64,000 nt of DNA, taken from NCBI GenBank assembly GCA_903842065.1, contig CAIMKZ010000017.1, forward strand, positions 108,386-172,385, given 5' to 3'. Shown here one piece after another: positions 25,515 to 34,037 of the stretch. The stretch comes from an uncultured Acidobacteriaceae bacterium. GTDB taxonomy: Bacteria; Acidobacteriota; Terriglobia; Terriglobales; Acidobacteriaceae. How positions within the stretch are numbered: position 1 is the stretch's first letter; each line of letters begins with the position of its first letter. Made by a program: the position numbers and the translations under genes. The notes under the pieces were generated by a model. That model saw only the letters and a program-made list of their open reading frames with translations. It was not told where the DNA came from and did no database searches.

Positions 25515-26365
25515 CTGCGCTGCCGCGCCGCTCTTTGCCTTGAAGCGCCAGATGTCGATCTGGTCGCGCGATACCTGTGCGTCTTTTACGTCTGGCGTCA
25601 ATTCCAGGTAGTTCTGCATATTGCCGGCGGCGTCATTATTGAAACCTAACTCTCCTGCCAGCAGGGCAGCGTTGAACCAGCCCTCAGGCCAGGTGGGGAA
25701 TGTTTCCAGCGCCTGTTCGTAGTACGACAGTGCCGCTTCCGGTTTTTTGTTCTTGATGGCATCCTCGGCCATTAGGCGGTAGACTCGCGCCGCATCCGGG
25801 AGCGCCGGCTTTTCGGCCAGTGCCCGCCATGCCACAGCCTGCTGATGAAAGTCCTCATATGGCTTCGTTGGCATCAACGAGTAGATGTGCAAGCTCGTCA
25901 AGACATCTACTAACTGTGCCGTTGCGTTCTTGCACTCATCACGGTACGGCGCCTGCCAGCATTCGTGGCCTTGCACATCGCGAAACACAATATCCGCACG
26001 CTTCTTCTTGGCATTGAAGTTAGTCAGAAGCCAACTCTTCTTGTCATCTACCATGTCCACCCTACAAGCATAATCACCGCAAGCAGCAATCACTTTGGGA
26101 AGCTCCTTGAGTGGAATGGTGTAATGCACGCTGCCGGCATCAAACTCCAACGTATCTTGCGTGAGTCGCACACTTCCCTGAGTCACCGGAGGCTCGCCGT
26201 TCCGGAGGTAGACTGTTACGGCAGCGTACCGCAGCGCCGATACTATGGACCGTTTGCCTGCCGGTAGCTCATCTTTGACGCAGGCTGTTGCTGGGCGATT
26301 GCCATCGGCGCCATCGCAAGGATCGATAAAACAAGCAAAGTAATTGCATTTCCGATTTGTCTCAT
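25503..26365 (-). pseudogene. Exported TPR paralogue 1, frameshifted
   Basis: The body (GTG 26186 to 25503) shares the C-terminal module of the four genes upstream: WRAL-KPALPDAARVYRLMAE, an EAALSYYEQAL repeat, WPEGWFNAALLAGELGF and RDQIDIW. Its N-terminus lies in another frame. ATG 26365, after GAGGAGAG, encodes a signal peptide (MRQIGNAITLLVLSILAMAP then MAIAQ) and SKMSYRQAN before a stop at 26243-26245. The other frame resumes with SIVSALRYAAVTVYLRNG, which continues the family pattern into the body. A single-base indel near 26246-26262 would reconnect them. It could be a pseudogene, a programmed slip or a sequence error. Confidence 0.75.
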
Positions 26366-26520
26366 CTCAATCGCTCTCCTCAGCGCGTGACTGCGGTTCA
26401 ACATCGACTACTTATCTACCGCGCCATTTGTTTCAACATCGCCAAATTCCGCAGCGTAGCCACAACAGAGAGAAACCGACCGTAGAGTCAACCTTGTGGA
26501 GCTTACAAGGTGAGTTGACT

Positions 26521-27396
26521 TTAGTTGCCGCTCGCAGCCACTCCGCTCTTAGCCTTGTAGCTCCAGATGTCCACCTGGTCGCGCGCGGATTGCGCATCCG
26601 GAGCGTCGGGCAACAGCTCAAGGTACTGCTGCATGTACTCGACCGCGTCGGAGTAAAAGCCCAGCTCGGCGGCGATGAGAGCGGCATTGAAGCAACCCTG
26701 CGGCCATGTCCGATAGAGCGCCAGCCCCTCTTCGTAGAACCGGAGTGCATCTTGTGGACTGTGTGCCTTGACGGCATCTTCGGCCAGCAGACGCCGAACG
26801 CGCACGTCGTTGGGCAGTGGCGGCTTGGGGTCGAGCGCGCGCCAGGCCGCCGCCAGCTGGTGGAAGTCGGTGGCCGCTACCGGATTCGACAGTGCAAGCG
26901 CGCGCAGGCTGTTGAGGGCGGTCGCGAAGTTCAGCGCGAGAGTCTTGCACGGCGCGGAACAGCTGGTGCTGTGGACGGTTCCCACAACTTCGTCGATGAA
27001 GGTAAACTCGCGCATCGGTGAACCTGCTTCATTGCGGGCCAGCGTTCCTTGCGGATCGCTGGTAACAACGCAACTGGATCTCGAACAATCCATGTAAGCG
27101 GACGTGAAGCCGGTGAAATCGATGGTGTAGCGGTGCGCGCCGTGGTTGTATTGATCGGCGGCAGCGCCGTCAAACACAATCCCGGTCTGGGAGATGCGCA
27201 CACTCTTTTCCGGGATCGACTGTCTCAGAGTGGGATTCACGGAAACCTGAAAGCGAGCGGCTGCCGCCATCACCGCCTGCCGGGCCTGAGCTGCCTGCAT
27301 AATTGGCGCGGGCGTAATTTTTTCTGCATTGGCCGCGGGCATCAACACCCGCGCTAGAAGCATGACTGCAAAGATCGATCCGGCAATTGGTCTCAT
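26521..27396 (-). CDS. Exported TPR paralogue 2
   Basis: A 291-residue protein with a signal peptide (MRPIAGSIFAVMLLARVLMP, cleaved near ANAE). It has a variable middle with paired cysteines (CSRSSC, SCSAPC) and the shared C-terminal module: WRALDPKPPLP, VRVRRLLAEDAV, EEGLALYRTWPQGCFNAALI, YMQQYLELLPDAPDA and RDQVDIW. The module reads as two or three TPR-like helix pairs. No named family is recognised; the whole protein is likely periplasmic or secreted. The N-terminal part after the signal (TPAPIMQAAQARQAVMAAA) is shared with paralogues 3 and 4. Confidence 0.8.
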   Translation of the reverse strand: MRPIAGSIFAVMLLARVLMPAANAEKITPAPIMQAAQARQAVMAAAARFQVSVNPTLRQSIPEKSVRISQTGIVFDGAAADQYNHGAHRYTIDFTGFTSAYMDCSRSSCVVTSDPQGTLARNEAGSPMREFTFIDEVVGTVHSTSCSAPCKTLALNFATALNSLRALALSNPVAATDFHQLAAAWRALDPKPPLPNDVRVRRLLAEDAVKAHSPQDALRFYEEGLALYRTWPQGCFNAALIAAELGFYSDAVEYMQQYLELLPDAPDAQSARDQVDIWSYKAKSGVAASGN

Positions 27397-27449
27397 CTGG
27401 CTCTCTCACTCCGTCGCGGTTCTTCCGCATGCATTGCACAGAGTACATC

Positions 27450-28301
27450 CTACTTCGCTTTGTCTCTCCAGATCACGACCTGGTCGCGCGCAGCCTCTGC
27501 GTCCGGCGCATCGGGAACCAGTTCCAGATACGACTGCATGTGTTCCACCGCCTGCTCGTAGAAGCCTATCTCTGCCGCAATGAGTGCGGCGTTGAAGTGA
27601 CCCTGGGGCCAGGTGTAGAAAAGATCCAGTCCGGATTCGTAGTGCTCCAGCGCATCATCGAGCTTCTTTTCCTTGACCGCGTTCTCGGCCAGGATGCGCT
27701 GTACACGAACCTCTTCGGGGAGCGGCGGCTTGACCGGAAGCGCTCGCCAGTCCGTGGCCTGCTGATGAAGTACCCCTGCTGCCTCGCGCCGGGCAATGGC
27801 AATGGCACGCAGGCTATTCAGGGCGGTTGCGAAGTTCATCACAATCGCCTGGCACGAGGCCGAGCAGATGCCGGGATAATCGCGAAAGAGAAAGCTGCTA
27901 ACCGGATCTCCTGCTTCGTCGCGGGCCAGAGACCCGGACGGGGCACTGGTCACTTCATCGCAGACCTTTTTGTAGCAGCCCGCGGATGCCGAGGTGAATC
28001 TTGTAAAGACAACCGTGTAGCGATGCTGGCCACCGTTGTATTGGTCTGTCGGAGGGCCATCGAAGACGATTCCACTCCGCGCTACATACATGCTCTCCGC
28101 GTTGATCTTATTGACAAGACCGCCGATCTTCGGAGGAACCATAAGTAATGTTGCGGCCGCACGCACTGCCTGAAGGGCCTGCGCGACAGACATGCTGGGC
28201 GCGGGAGTAACAGTCGTGCTGTTGGTTGCAGCAAAGGCCGCAGGCGCCAGCAACACCGCCAGAAACACCGACTCCGCAATTGTTCCGGCAATGCGTTTCA
28301 T
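27450..28301 (-). CDS. Exported TPR paralogue 3
   Basis: A 283-residue exported protein with signal peptide MKRIAGTIAESVFLAVLLAP and cleavage near AFA. Then come TPAPSMSVAQALQAVRAAAT, a variable beta-looking domain (SGIVFDG, HRYTVVFTRF) with Cys pairs (CYKKVC, CSASC), and the shared TPR-like module ending RDQVVIWRDKAK. ATG 28301 follows AAGGAG by 5 bases; the longer frame to 28325 is not used. The last 280 bp of the coding region are nearly identical to those of paralogue 4, pointing to recent duplication or gene conversion. Confidence 0.85.
   Translation of the reverse strand: MKRIAGTIAESVFLAVLLAPAAFAATNSTTVTPAPSMSVAQALQAVRAAATLLMVPPKIGGLVNKINAESMYVARSGIVFDGPPTDQYNGGQHRYTVVFTRFTSASAGCYKKVCDEVTSAPSGSLARDEAGDPVSSFLFRDYPGICSASCQAIVMNFATALNSLRAIAIARREAAGVLHQQATDWRALPVKPPLPEEVRVQRILAENAVKEKKLDDALEHYESGLDLFYTWPQGHFNAALIAAEIGFYEQAVEHMQSYLELVPDAPDAEAARDQVVIWRDKAK
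27473..27752. repeat. Near-identical 280-bp segment shared with paralogue 4
   Basis: This stretch in paralogue 3 matches 28416-28695 in paralogue 4 in the same orientation. It contains long identical runs such as ATACGACTGCATGTGTTCCA and GCGTTCTCGGCCAGGATGCG, with the same order and no gaps seen by eye. The upstream halves of the two genes are much less similar. Confidence 0.8.
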
Positions 28302-28392
28302 CCTATCTCCTTCAAAAAGAGGCATCGTCGGCAGGGATTGAGGGGGTACGCCCTCCGCACAGCCTGCCTGTCAGTACTGCACTAGATGCTAG

Positions 28393-29250
28393 TCACTTCG
28401 CCTTGTCCCGCCAGATCACGATCTGGTCGCGCGCGGCCTCAGCGTCCGGCGCATCGGGCGTCAGTTCCAGATACGACTGCATGTGTTCCACCGCCTGCTC
28501 GTAGAAGCCTAACTCCGCCGAGATGAGCGCTGCGTTGAAGTGACCCTGGGGCCAGGCGTAGAAAAGATCCAGTCCGGCTTCGTAGTGTTCCAGCGCGTCA
28601 TCGAGCTTCTTTTCCTTGACCGCGTTCTCGGCCAGGATGCGGTGAGTCCGAACCTCCTCGGGGAGCGGCGGCTTGGAGGAGAGCGCACGCCAGTCTGCCG
28701 CCTGCCGATGCAAATCGCCCGCAGCATTCTGCCGTGCAACTGCGATTGCATGCAGACTGTTAAGCGCGGTCGCGAAGTTCAGCACAATATCGTAGCAAGA
28801 TGCCGAACAGGGGTTTCGCCCTTCGTTGTCTTTGAACATAAACTCGCCAACCATCTCTCCACCTTCGGAGCGGGCCAGGGTTCCCGGCGGATCGCTGGCA
28901 ATATCGCTGCAAGCGTTCCGCCCATAGCATATGGCAGAGATGGATGTATATCGTGTATAGACGATTGTGTACCTGTGCTGACCGCCATTGGTTGAAGTGT
29001 CGTAATGGTTATTGAAAACGATGCCGCCTCGTGAGATGTGAAGGCTCTCCTTGCCGACCTTCTGGTACATACCCGGCTTGATCGGCGCCCAAAGAATTTC
29101 GATGGCCGCCTGAACCGCCAGCCGAGACTGCGCAGCCGACATGCTGGGCGCGGGAGTAACTGTCGTGCTCTTGGTTGCTGCGTAGGCCGCAGGCATCAGC
29201 AGCACGGCCAGAAGCACCGACCCCGCAATTGTTCCGGCAATCCGTTTCAT
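28393..29250 (-). CDS. Exported TPR paralogue 4
   Basis: A 285-residue exported protein and the closest relative of paralogue 3. The signal peptide MKRIAGTIAGSVLLAVLLMP differs at few positions. The middle domain (GGIVFNNHYD, HRYTIVYTRY, CYGRNAC, CSASC) is more diverged than the C-terminal module (WRALSSKPPLPEEVRTHRIL, GLDLFYAWPQGHFNAALI, RDQIVIW). Start ATG 29250 has an AAGGAG about 6 bases upstream. Confidence 0.85.
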   Translation of the reverse strand: MKRIAGTIAGSVLLAVLLMPAAYAATKSTTVTPAPSMSAAQSRLAVQAAIEILWAPIKPGMYQKVGKESLHISRGGIVFNNHYDTSTNGGQHRYTIVYTRYTSISAICYGRNACSDIASDPPGTLARSEGGEMVGEFMFKDNEGRNPCSASCYDIVLNFATALNSLHAIAVARQNAAGDLHRQAADWRALSSKPPLPEEVRTHRILAENAVKEKKLDDALEHYEAGLDLFYAWPQGHFNAALISAELGFYEQAVEHMQSYLELTPDAPDAEAARDQIVIWRDKAK

Positions 29251-29324
29251 CCGATTCTCCTTCGCGCAGGCGCAACGGCTGCACGGCTTGCTGACGATCC
29301 GAGTTACAGCGCCTCGACTGCCTG

Positions 29325-30257
29325 TTACTTTGTCTTAAACTTCCAGATCGCGATCTGATCGCGCGCCGCCTGCGCATCGGCAGCATCGGGTACCAGGTCT
29401 ACATACGCCTGCATGTGTTCGATAGCTTGCTGGAAATAGCCCAACTCGGCCGCGATCAGCGCTGCGTTGAAGTAGCCCTGAGGCCAGGTCGGATACAGCT
29501 CCAGCCCAATCTCGTAGTGCGCCAGAGCCTCTTCCAGATTCTTGTTCTTCAGGGCATCTTCGGCGGCCAACCGCCGCACACGCACATCTTCGGGGATCGC
29601 TGGCTTTACGGATAACGCCCGCCAGGCCTCTGCCCGCTCTGTGTACGTGCGCAAGGGCGCGTTTGCATCGTTTGCAAATTCGCCCAAACGTGTAAAGGCA
29701 GCGGCAAGCAGCGACGCGAAGTGACGCCGCTCAGGCACGCAAGCGGGATACTCCGGTATTGGCGGATCCCCCGGTATTGCTAGATGACAAGCGGGGTCTA
29801 TCATGCTTTGGGTCCAGACAGACGCTGCCAAGGACGGCATCAGGCGATCCTTTCCAAAAGGCTTCCCCGTCAATGGATTTAGATCACAGGGAAAACTACT
29901 GTAATAGGTCGGGTCTTCGCACGTGGCGGACATAGGGACCAGGGTCTTGAGATCGAGACTTGAATGTCTGGTTCCCAGCTTGACGCTGACCTCGTCGAAC
30001 TCGAGCGCGTCGTAAGTGAAACGAAAGCTCGTGCCGTAGACCAGGAAATGGCGGTCGCTTTGGTACCAGAAATCTTTGGGGTGGTACCTGTCGGGATGGA
30101 ATACGGCAGCCGCGGTCACCGTGCGGCGAGCCCGCAAGACGGACATAATCTCGATATTTTTGGAAGCACCTGCTGCCTGACCGAAAGCTCCTATCGCGGG
30201 ATGAAGCAGAAATGCCACTAAAGACGAGCAAACGAACGCCATGTATCCGTGCTTCAT
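29325..30257 (-). CDS. Exported TPR paralogue 5 (most divergent)
   Basis: A 310-residue exported protein with signal peptide MKHGYMAFVCSSLVAFLLHP and a middle domain unlike the others (YHPKDFWYQSDRHFLVYGTS, CEDPTYYSSFPCD, CHLAIPGDPPIPEYPAC). The shared module is present (WRALSVKPAIPEDVRVRRLA, YEIGLELYPTWPQGYFNAAL, MQAYVDLVPDAADA, RDQIAIWKFKTK). It is the most 5' gene of the five-gene row on the minus strand and probably the oldest branch. Divergent from the large secreted protein at 30442. Confidence 0.82.
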   Translation of the reverse strand: MKHGYMAFVCSSLVAFLLHPAIGAFGQAAGASKNIEIMSVLRARRTVTAAAVFHPDRYHPKDFWYQSDRHFLVYGTSFRFTYDALEFDEVSVKLGTRHSSLDLKTLVPMSATCEDPTYYSSFPCDLNPLTGKPFGKDRLMPSLAASVWTQSMIDPACHLAIPGDPPIPEYPACVPERRHFASLLAAAFTRLGEFANDANAPLRTYTERAEAWRALSVKPAIPEDVRVRRLAAEDALKNKNLEEALAHYEIGLELYPTWPQGYFNAALIAAELGYFQQAIEHMQAYVDLVPDAADAQAARDQIAIWKFKTK

Positions 30258-30441
30258 TTTGACTCCTGAGTGTCGGCCCGTAGAGTACGCTGTTTTCGTT
30301 TACATGTCTATGCCATGCGGCATGACTGCCTCGCTGCGCATGCATCGAAGCAGCGCACAAGCCCACCACTTCAGTCCAGAATCCGCCGCCGCATCTGCGC
30401 GCTACAATCATCGCACCTCACGTTTCGCAACAGAGGTCAAT

Positions 30442-32349
30442 ATGATCCCTTCGCGTCTGCTTCGCGCCGCTCTCTTACCAGTCGCCTTCTTTCTTCTGGT
30501 TGCTATCTCGGCCGCTCAAATCCCCATGCCGACCGGCATCGAATGTGTTCCGGTTCCGGGGATGCCCTGTCCCGGCTCCAGCGTCTCACACAGTTCGGGC
30601 ATGGGCGGTCTATCGCTCCAGCAGCAGATGACGCTCACCATCGCCGATGCCTTTCTGAAATTTATCTTCAGCAGCCCCAGCCCCAAGGCGGACGCGCAAA
30701 AGCAGCAGATGATGAACGAGCTTGCCAACCGCCAGGCCGAAGCCATACAGCAGCACAACATCGAGGAGGCCAGGCGGCTGGCAGAGATCTGCAACCGGCT
30801 CTCTGCAACGCTCAAGCTGACCGGCATTCCCAACCTTCAGTTGAAAGCAGACGTCAATGCATCCGGCGGCGGTCTCAAATTGAAACTCGGCGACGATGCC
30901 GAAGGGCACGTTGGCGTGCCCGGCCTGCCGGGGATCGCTCTGAACGACAGCACCGGAAACGGCGGCAGCACTCCGTATGGAATTCCAGGACTGCCGGGCA
31001 TCTATACCAATGGACCCGGCTCAGGCAGCGGCACTCTTACCCAGAGCACGTTGCAGTTAAAGACTGGCGATGAGAGCGCACCGCAGGCTCACTCCGGCGC
31101 AGAACGCGTACACGCACCGCCGACGCCGCCCGCAGGCGACGAGATTCCAGCGGGGCTGGCGGAGGCGATCCGCGATCCGCAAAACATGACGCCGCAGCAG
31201 TTGGCCGATGCGGCCACACTGGTCAGCAAACTTCCGCCCGAACAACAACAGCAGTTGATGGCGGCGGCTGCCGCCAACTCGCAAGCCGCTGCAAGCACCA
31301 CTGCGAGCCAGCCTCTCGCAGGCGCGGCGCTCAATCAACCAGCAGCCGCGCAGTTGCAGCAGATCGCCGGCGCATCGCAAACGGCAGCCACATCGCAGAG
31401 TCTTGAAGCCGCCAGAGCAAACGCGGGAGTTGGTTTCGATCAGGCAGCGAATGGAAACGTGGGGCCGGGCGCGGCACTGCCGCATCTCTCGGCCCCGGTT
31501 GCTGTTGTGGCACTACCTCAACCTCCGGCAAACATTGCTGCCGATCCAAAACCGCTTAGTGGAACAATCACTTCACCGGCGTCGGCTCCAATCCTCACCA
31601 TGCCTGCCAATACGGTTTCGCAACCGGCATCAAAACCGGCTGTCGCCGCAGTCGCAGTCAAACCTCTCTCCTGCCCGCCCGGCGGCGCAAAGGCGATTCC
31701 AACGCGTCAGCAGTTGCAGACCGAGCTTGCCGTCCGTCACGCCCAGCTTGAGAGTCTGCGCAACACCATCGTGCGGTTCAACCGCACCATTCAGCTCGAC
31801 CAGAAGGAGTTTGCTGTCTGGCAGGATGAAGCGCAGGCCGGCCTCGATCGCGTGAAGGGGCGCATCTTCGACCTATGGACCCAGGGCCTGATCGATGGCT
31901 TCATCGACTCGAAAGAGGCCGAGTTCGAGGTCCTCAAAGACCACAACAAGATGACGGCCTTCGACAAAGAGCAGTTGCGCAGGCTCCTGCTCGCCAAGGA
32001 CATCAAAAGCTTCGACGACTTTCGCAAGTGGGTGATGGAAGACAAGAACAACTGGGCGATGATCGAAGACGGCGCGCGGCAGTTAGCTGACCACGTTGGA
32101 CTTTCAAACGAGGCTATGTCGTATGTGCGCGCCGGCAAGGCTGTAATCGATAACGTCTACGACTTCATGGATGTCGCCGCAACCAGCGAGAGGGTGGAGC
32201 AGCTAGACCACAACTCAAACCAGTTTCTCGATCTCGTGCGCCAGAACGGCGAGCGGATGAAGTCCATCGTAACCAGAATTCAGACGATCGAAGCGCAGTT
32301 GAACGCTATACCCGCGGGCACGGCCGATACTTCGCCGTGCCGCGAGTAG
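30442..32349 (+). CDS. Large exported Ala/Gln-rich protein with C-terminal coiled coil
   Basis: A 635-residue protein with signal peptide MIPSRLLRAALLPVAFFLLV and cleavage near AISAA. The first 130 residues are helical (QQQMMNELANRQ and following). They are followed by Gly-Pro-rich short repeats (GVPGLPGIAL, GIPGLPGIYTNG) and a long low-complexity Ala/Gln/Pro/Ser region. The last 200 residues, from the QLQTELAVRHAQLESL segment on, are strongly helical, probably a coiled coil, with EFEVLKDHNKMTAFDKEQLR. No family is recognised. ATG 30442 follows AGAGG by 5 bases; the longer frame is rejected. A structural or adhesive surface role is a guess. Confidence 0.75.
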   Translation: MIPSRLLRAALLPVAFFLLVAISAAQIPMPTGIECVPVPGMPCPGSSVSHSSGMGGLSLQQQMTLTIADAFLKFIFSSPSPKADAQKQQMMNELANRQAEAIQQHNIEEARRLAEICNRLSATLKLTGIPNLQLKADVNASGGGLKLKLGDDAEGHVGVPGLPGIALNDSTGNGGSTPYGIPGLPGIYTNGPGSGSGTLTQSTLQLKTGDESAPQAHSGAERVHAPPTPPAGDEIPAGLAEAIRDPQNMTPQQLADAATLVSKLPPEQQQQLMAAAAANSQAAASTTASQPLAGAALNQPAAAQLQQIAGASQTAATSQSLEAARANAGVGFDQAANGNVGPGAALPHLSAPVAVVALPQPPANIAADPKPLSGTITSPASAPILTMPANTVSQPASKPAVAAVAVKPLSCPPGGAKAIPTRQQLQTELAVRHAQLESLRNTIVRFNRTIQLDQKEFAVWQDEAQAGLDRVKGRIFDLWTQGLIDGFIDSKEAEFEVLKDHNKMTAFDKEQLRRLLLAKDIKSFDDFRKWVMEDKNNWAMIEDGARQLADHVGLSNEAMSYVRAGKAVIDNVYDFMDVAATSERVEQLDHNSNQFLDLVRQNGERMKSIVTRIQTIEAQLNAIPAGTADTSPCRE

Positions 32350-32370
32350 ATATGGTAAAGTGCGCGCTGT

Positions 32371-33801
32371 TTACTTAGCGTTCAGATTCAAGTACTGAGT
32401 CTCGAGGTCGCCTACGGTTTTGATAATGGCCGTCTCCGCGCAGCCCGGCTTCACCACGCTGTCGAGCACCTGGAAGGTCTGCTTGCCGTAGGACGCGTCG
32501 TCCGGAGTGTAGCCCCCGATAACGGCGTTCGAGATAGTCGCGAACATCGTGTCGTTCATCGGCGCCTCGTGCTTCATCTTTTGGCCGATCAGTGTGAAGA
32601 TCTCGCCATTGATCCAGGCCACGGCCGTGGGGCCGATGCCAAGAACGCCGATCTGGAAGACCCGCGGCGGCCCATCCACATAGGTGCCCTCCACGCCCTC
32701 GCGGCTGGTGGCGCTATACGGATTTCCGTTGGTCCGCTTGCGCCCCGGGCAGTTCACGTCCTTCTCCAGGCCTTGGATGCGCACATCGGTTGACCAGCGG
32801 CCGGTCCAGGTCATCACGCGGATTACTTCCTCGCCCAGAACCTGGCCCTCGCTCTCGATGAAGCGGAACATATCGTCAATCACCTTGGGATCGGGCTCGG
32901 TCGCCTTGGGCATCTCGCCCTCGGCCACCCCATATTGCACCGAGCGCAGGGGCCCTTCGCTCTTTTCGCGGCTGATCTCAAATCCTGTGATGGGATTGCC
33001 TACCCGGCTGGCCATGGCGTTGTTCGAAGGGCGCAGATAAAGCGGATTCTGATCTCCCGATGCGCCCTGCGTGAACGCCACCACGATCTTGTCGCCAAAG
33101 GCCTTCTCTACATACCGCGACATGGCGCCGGCAAAGTCTCCGCTCACGATATCGAGCACGTAGCCGTCGATGGGATGCATGGCGTAATTCACATACACGG
33201 CAATCGGCTCGCCCGTCGGCTTTTCAAAGGTGAGAACCGCGACCGTCTTGTCGGATGCCGCGTCAAGGTTCGAGTACTGTATCCACTTGCGCGTCTCGGG
33301 GTCGATGGCGTCGCGGTTGACGTTGAGATACGAAGCGCCGGTGCTGTATCCCACCCGCGCCGGCTCCAGCTTTGCTTTGGCTTGGCGAACGGCTTCAAGC
33401 ATCGACGGGTTGAGCGTTTGCTCGCGCTGCCTGCCGGGAGCGGCGGTGCTGGCCCCGCCGGGGATCGGCGTCGCCGGAGGAGTGATCTTGGGGCTGTGCG
33501 TGTGCGTCGACGAGATGATGACGTTCTGCGCCGAGCAATCCAGTTCTTTGGCAACGGCATCTATAGTGGCCTGCCCGCCGGTATCTCCCTCGGAGCTGAT
33601 CAGCGCCGCCCGCGCGAAGCCGTTGTCGAGTACGATGGCCCGCACATACACCCGCTCGTGATCGTACTTGCCCGTCTGCGACGGGCCAACCTTCCCGGTT
33701 ACATCCACCCTGGCCGCGCCCACGCGCAGTTGCGCCTGCGCGCTCAGGATTCCAAGCACACATACCAGAAAGAACAGAATTGCGCTTCGTTGCATCTTCA
33801 T
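32371..33801 (-). CDS. Neutral/alkaline ceramidase-like exported hydrolase (remote copy)
   Basis: A 476-residue exported protein with a signal peptide ending ILSAQAQ, related to the N-terminal domain of neutral/alkaline non-lysosomal ceramidases. Zinc-site patterns are visible: ISSTHTHSPKI (H-x-H) and NYAMHPIDGY. The TQGASGDQNPLY segment fits the ceramidase active-site loop. It is shorter than full ceramidases (about 650 residues) and lacks their C-terminal beta domain. Such proteins are common in acidobacteria and their substrates are untested. ATG 33801 has AGGAG 8-9 bases upstream. Three further paralogues lie at 44.7-49.1 kb on the other strand. Confidence 0.82.
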   Translation of the reverse strand: MKMQRSAILFFLVCVLGILSAQAQLRVGAARVDVTGKVGPSQTGKYDHERVYVRAIVLDNGFARAALISSEGDTGGQATIDAVAKELDCSAQNVIISSTHTHSPKITPPATPIPGGASTAAPGRQREQTLNPSMLEAVRQAKAKLEPARVGYSTGASYLNVNRDAIDPETRKWIQYSNLDAASDKTVAVLTFEKPTGEPIAVYVNYAMHPIDGYVLDIVSGDFAGAMSRYVEKAFGDKIVVAFTQGASGDQNPLYLRPSNNAMASRVGNPITGFEISREKSEGPLRSVQYGVAEGEMPKATEPDPKVIDDMFRFIESEGQVLGEEVIRVMTWTGRWSTDVRIQGLEKDVNCPGRKRTNGNPYSATSREGVEGTYVDGPPRVFQIGVLGIGPTAVAWINGEIFTLIGQKMKHEAPMNDTMFATISNAVIGGYTPDDASYGKQTFQVLDSVVKPGCAETAIIKTVGDLETQYLNLNAK

Positions 33802-34037
33802 CTTCGCTTCTCCTCATGACGGTTTGATTCTTTGAGAGTGCCTGGAAAGCGCGCGCCAGCCGCGACCCTGTCTGCGCGTTGCCGACGATGGATTGCAGTT
33901 CCGGCTTTCACACATATGATACTGAGCCGGCTCGGAGTTGCGTTCGACGCCCTCGACCTCAGTATTGCGCCACACCGACCGCTGCGCACAGACCCTCCCC
34001 ATCCCCTTTTGCCGTAAACTAGTGCTTGGAATATCAC

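Noticed and set aside
32935..33819. Plus-strand frame opposite the ceramidase-like gene
   Set aside because: Antisense shadow; the minus-strand frame has signal peptide, zinc motif and ribosome binding site.
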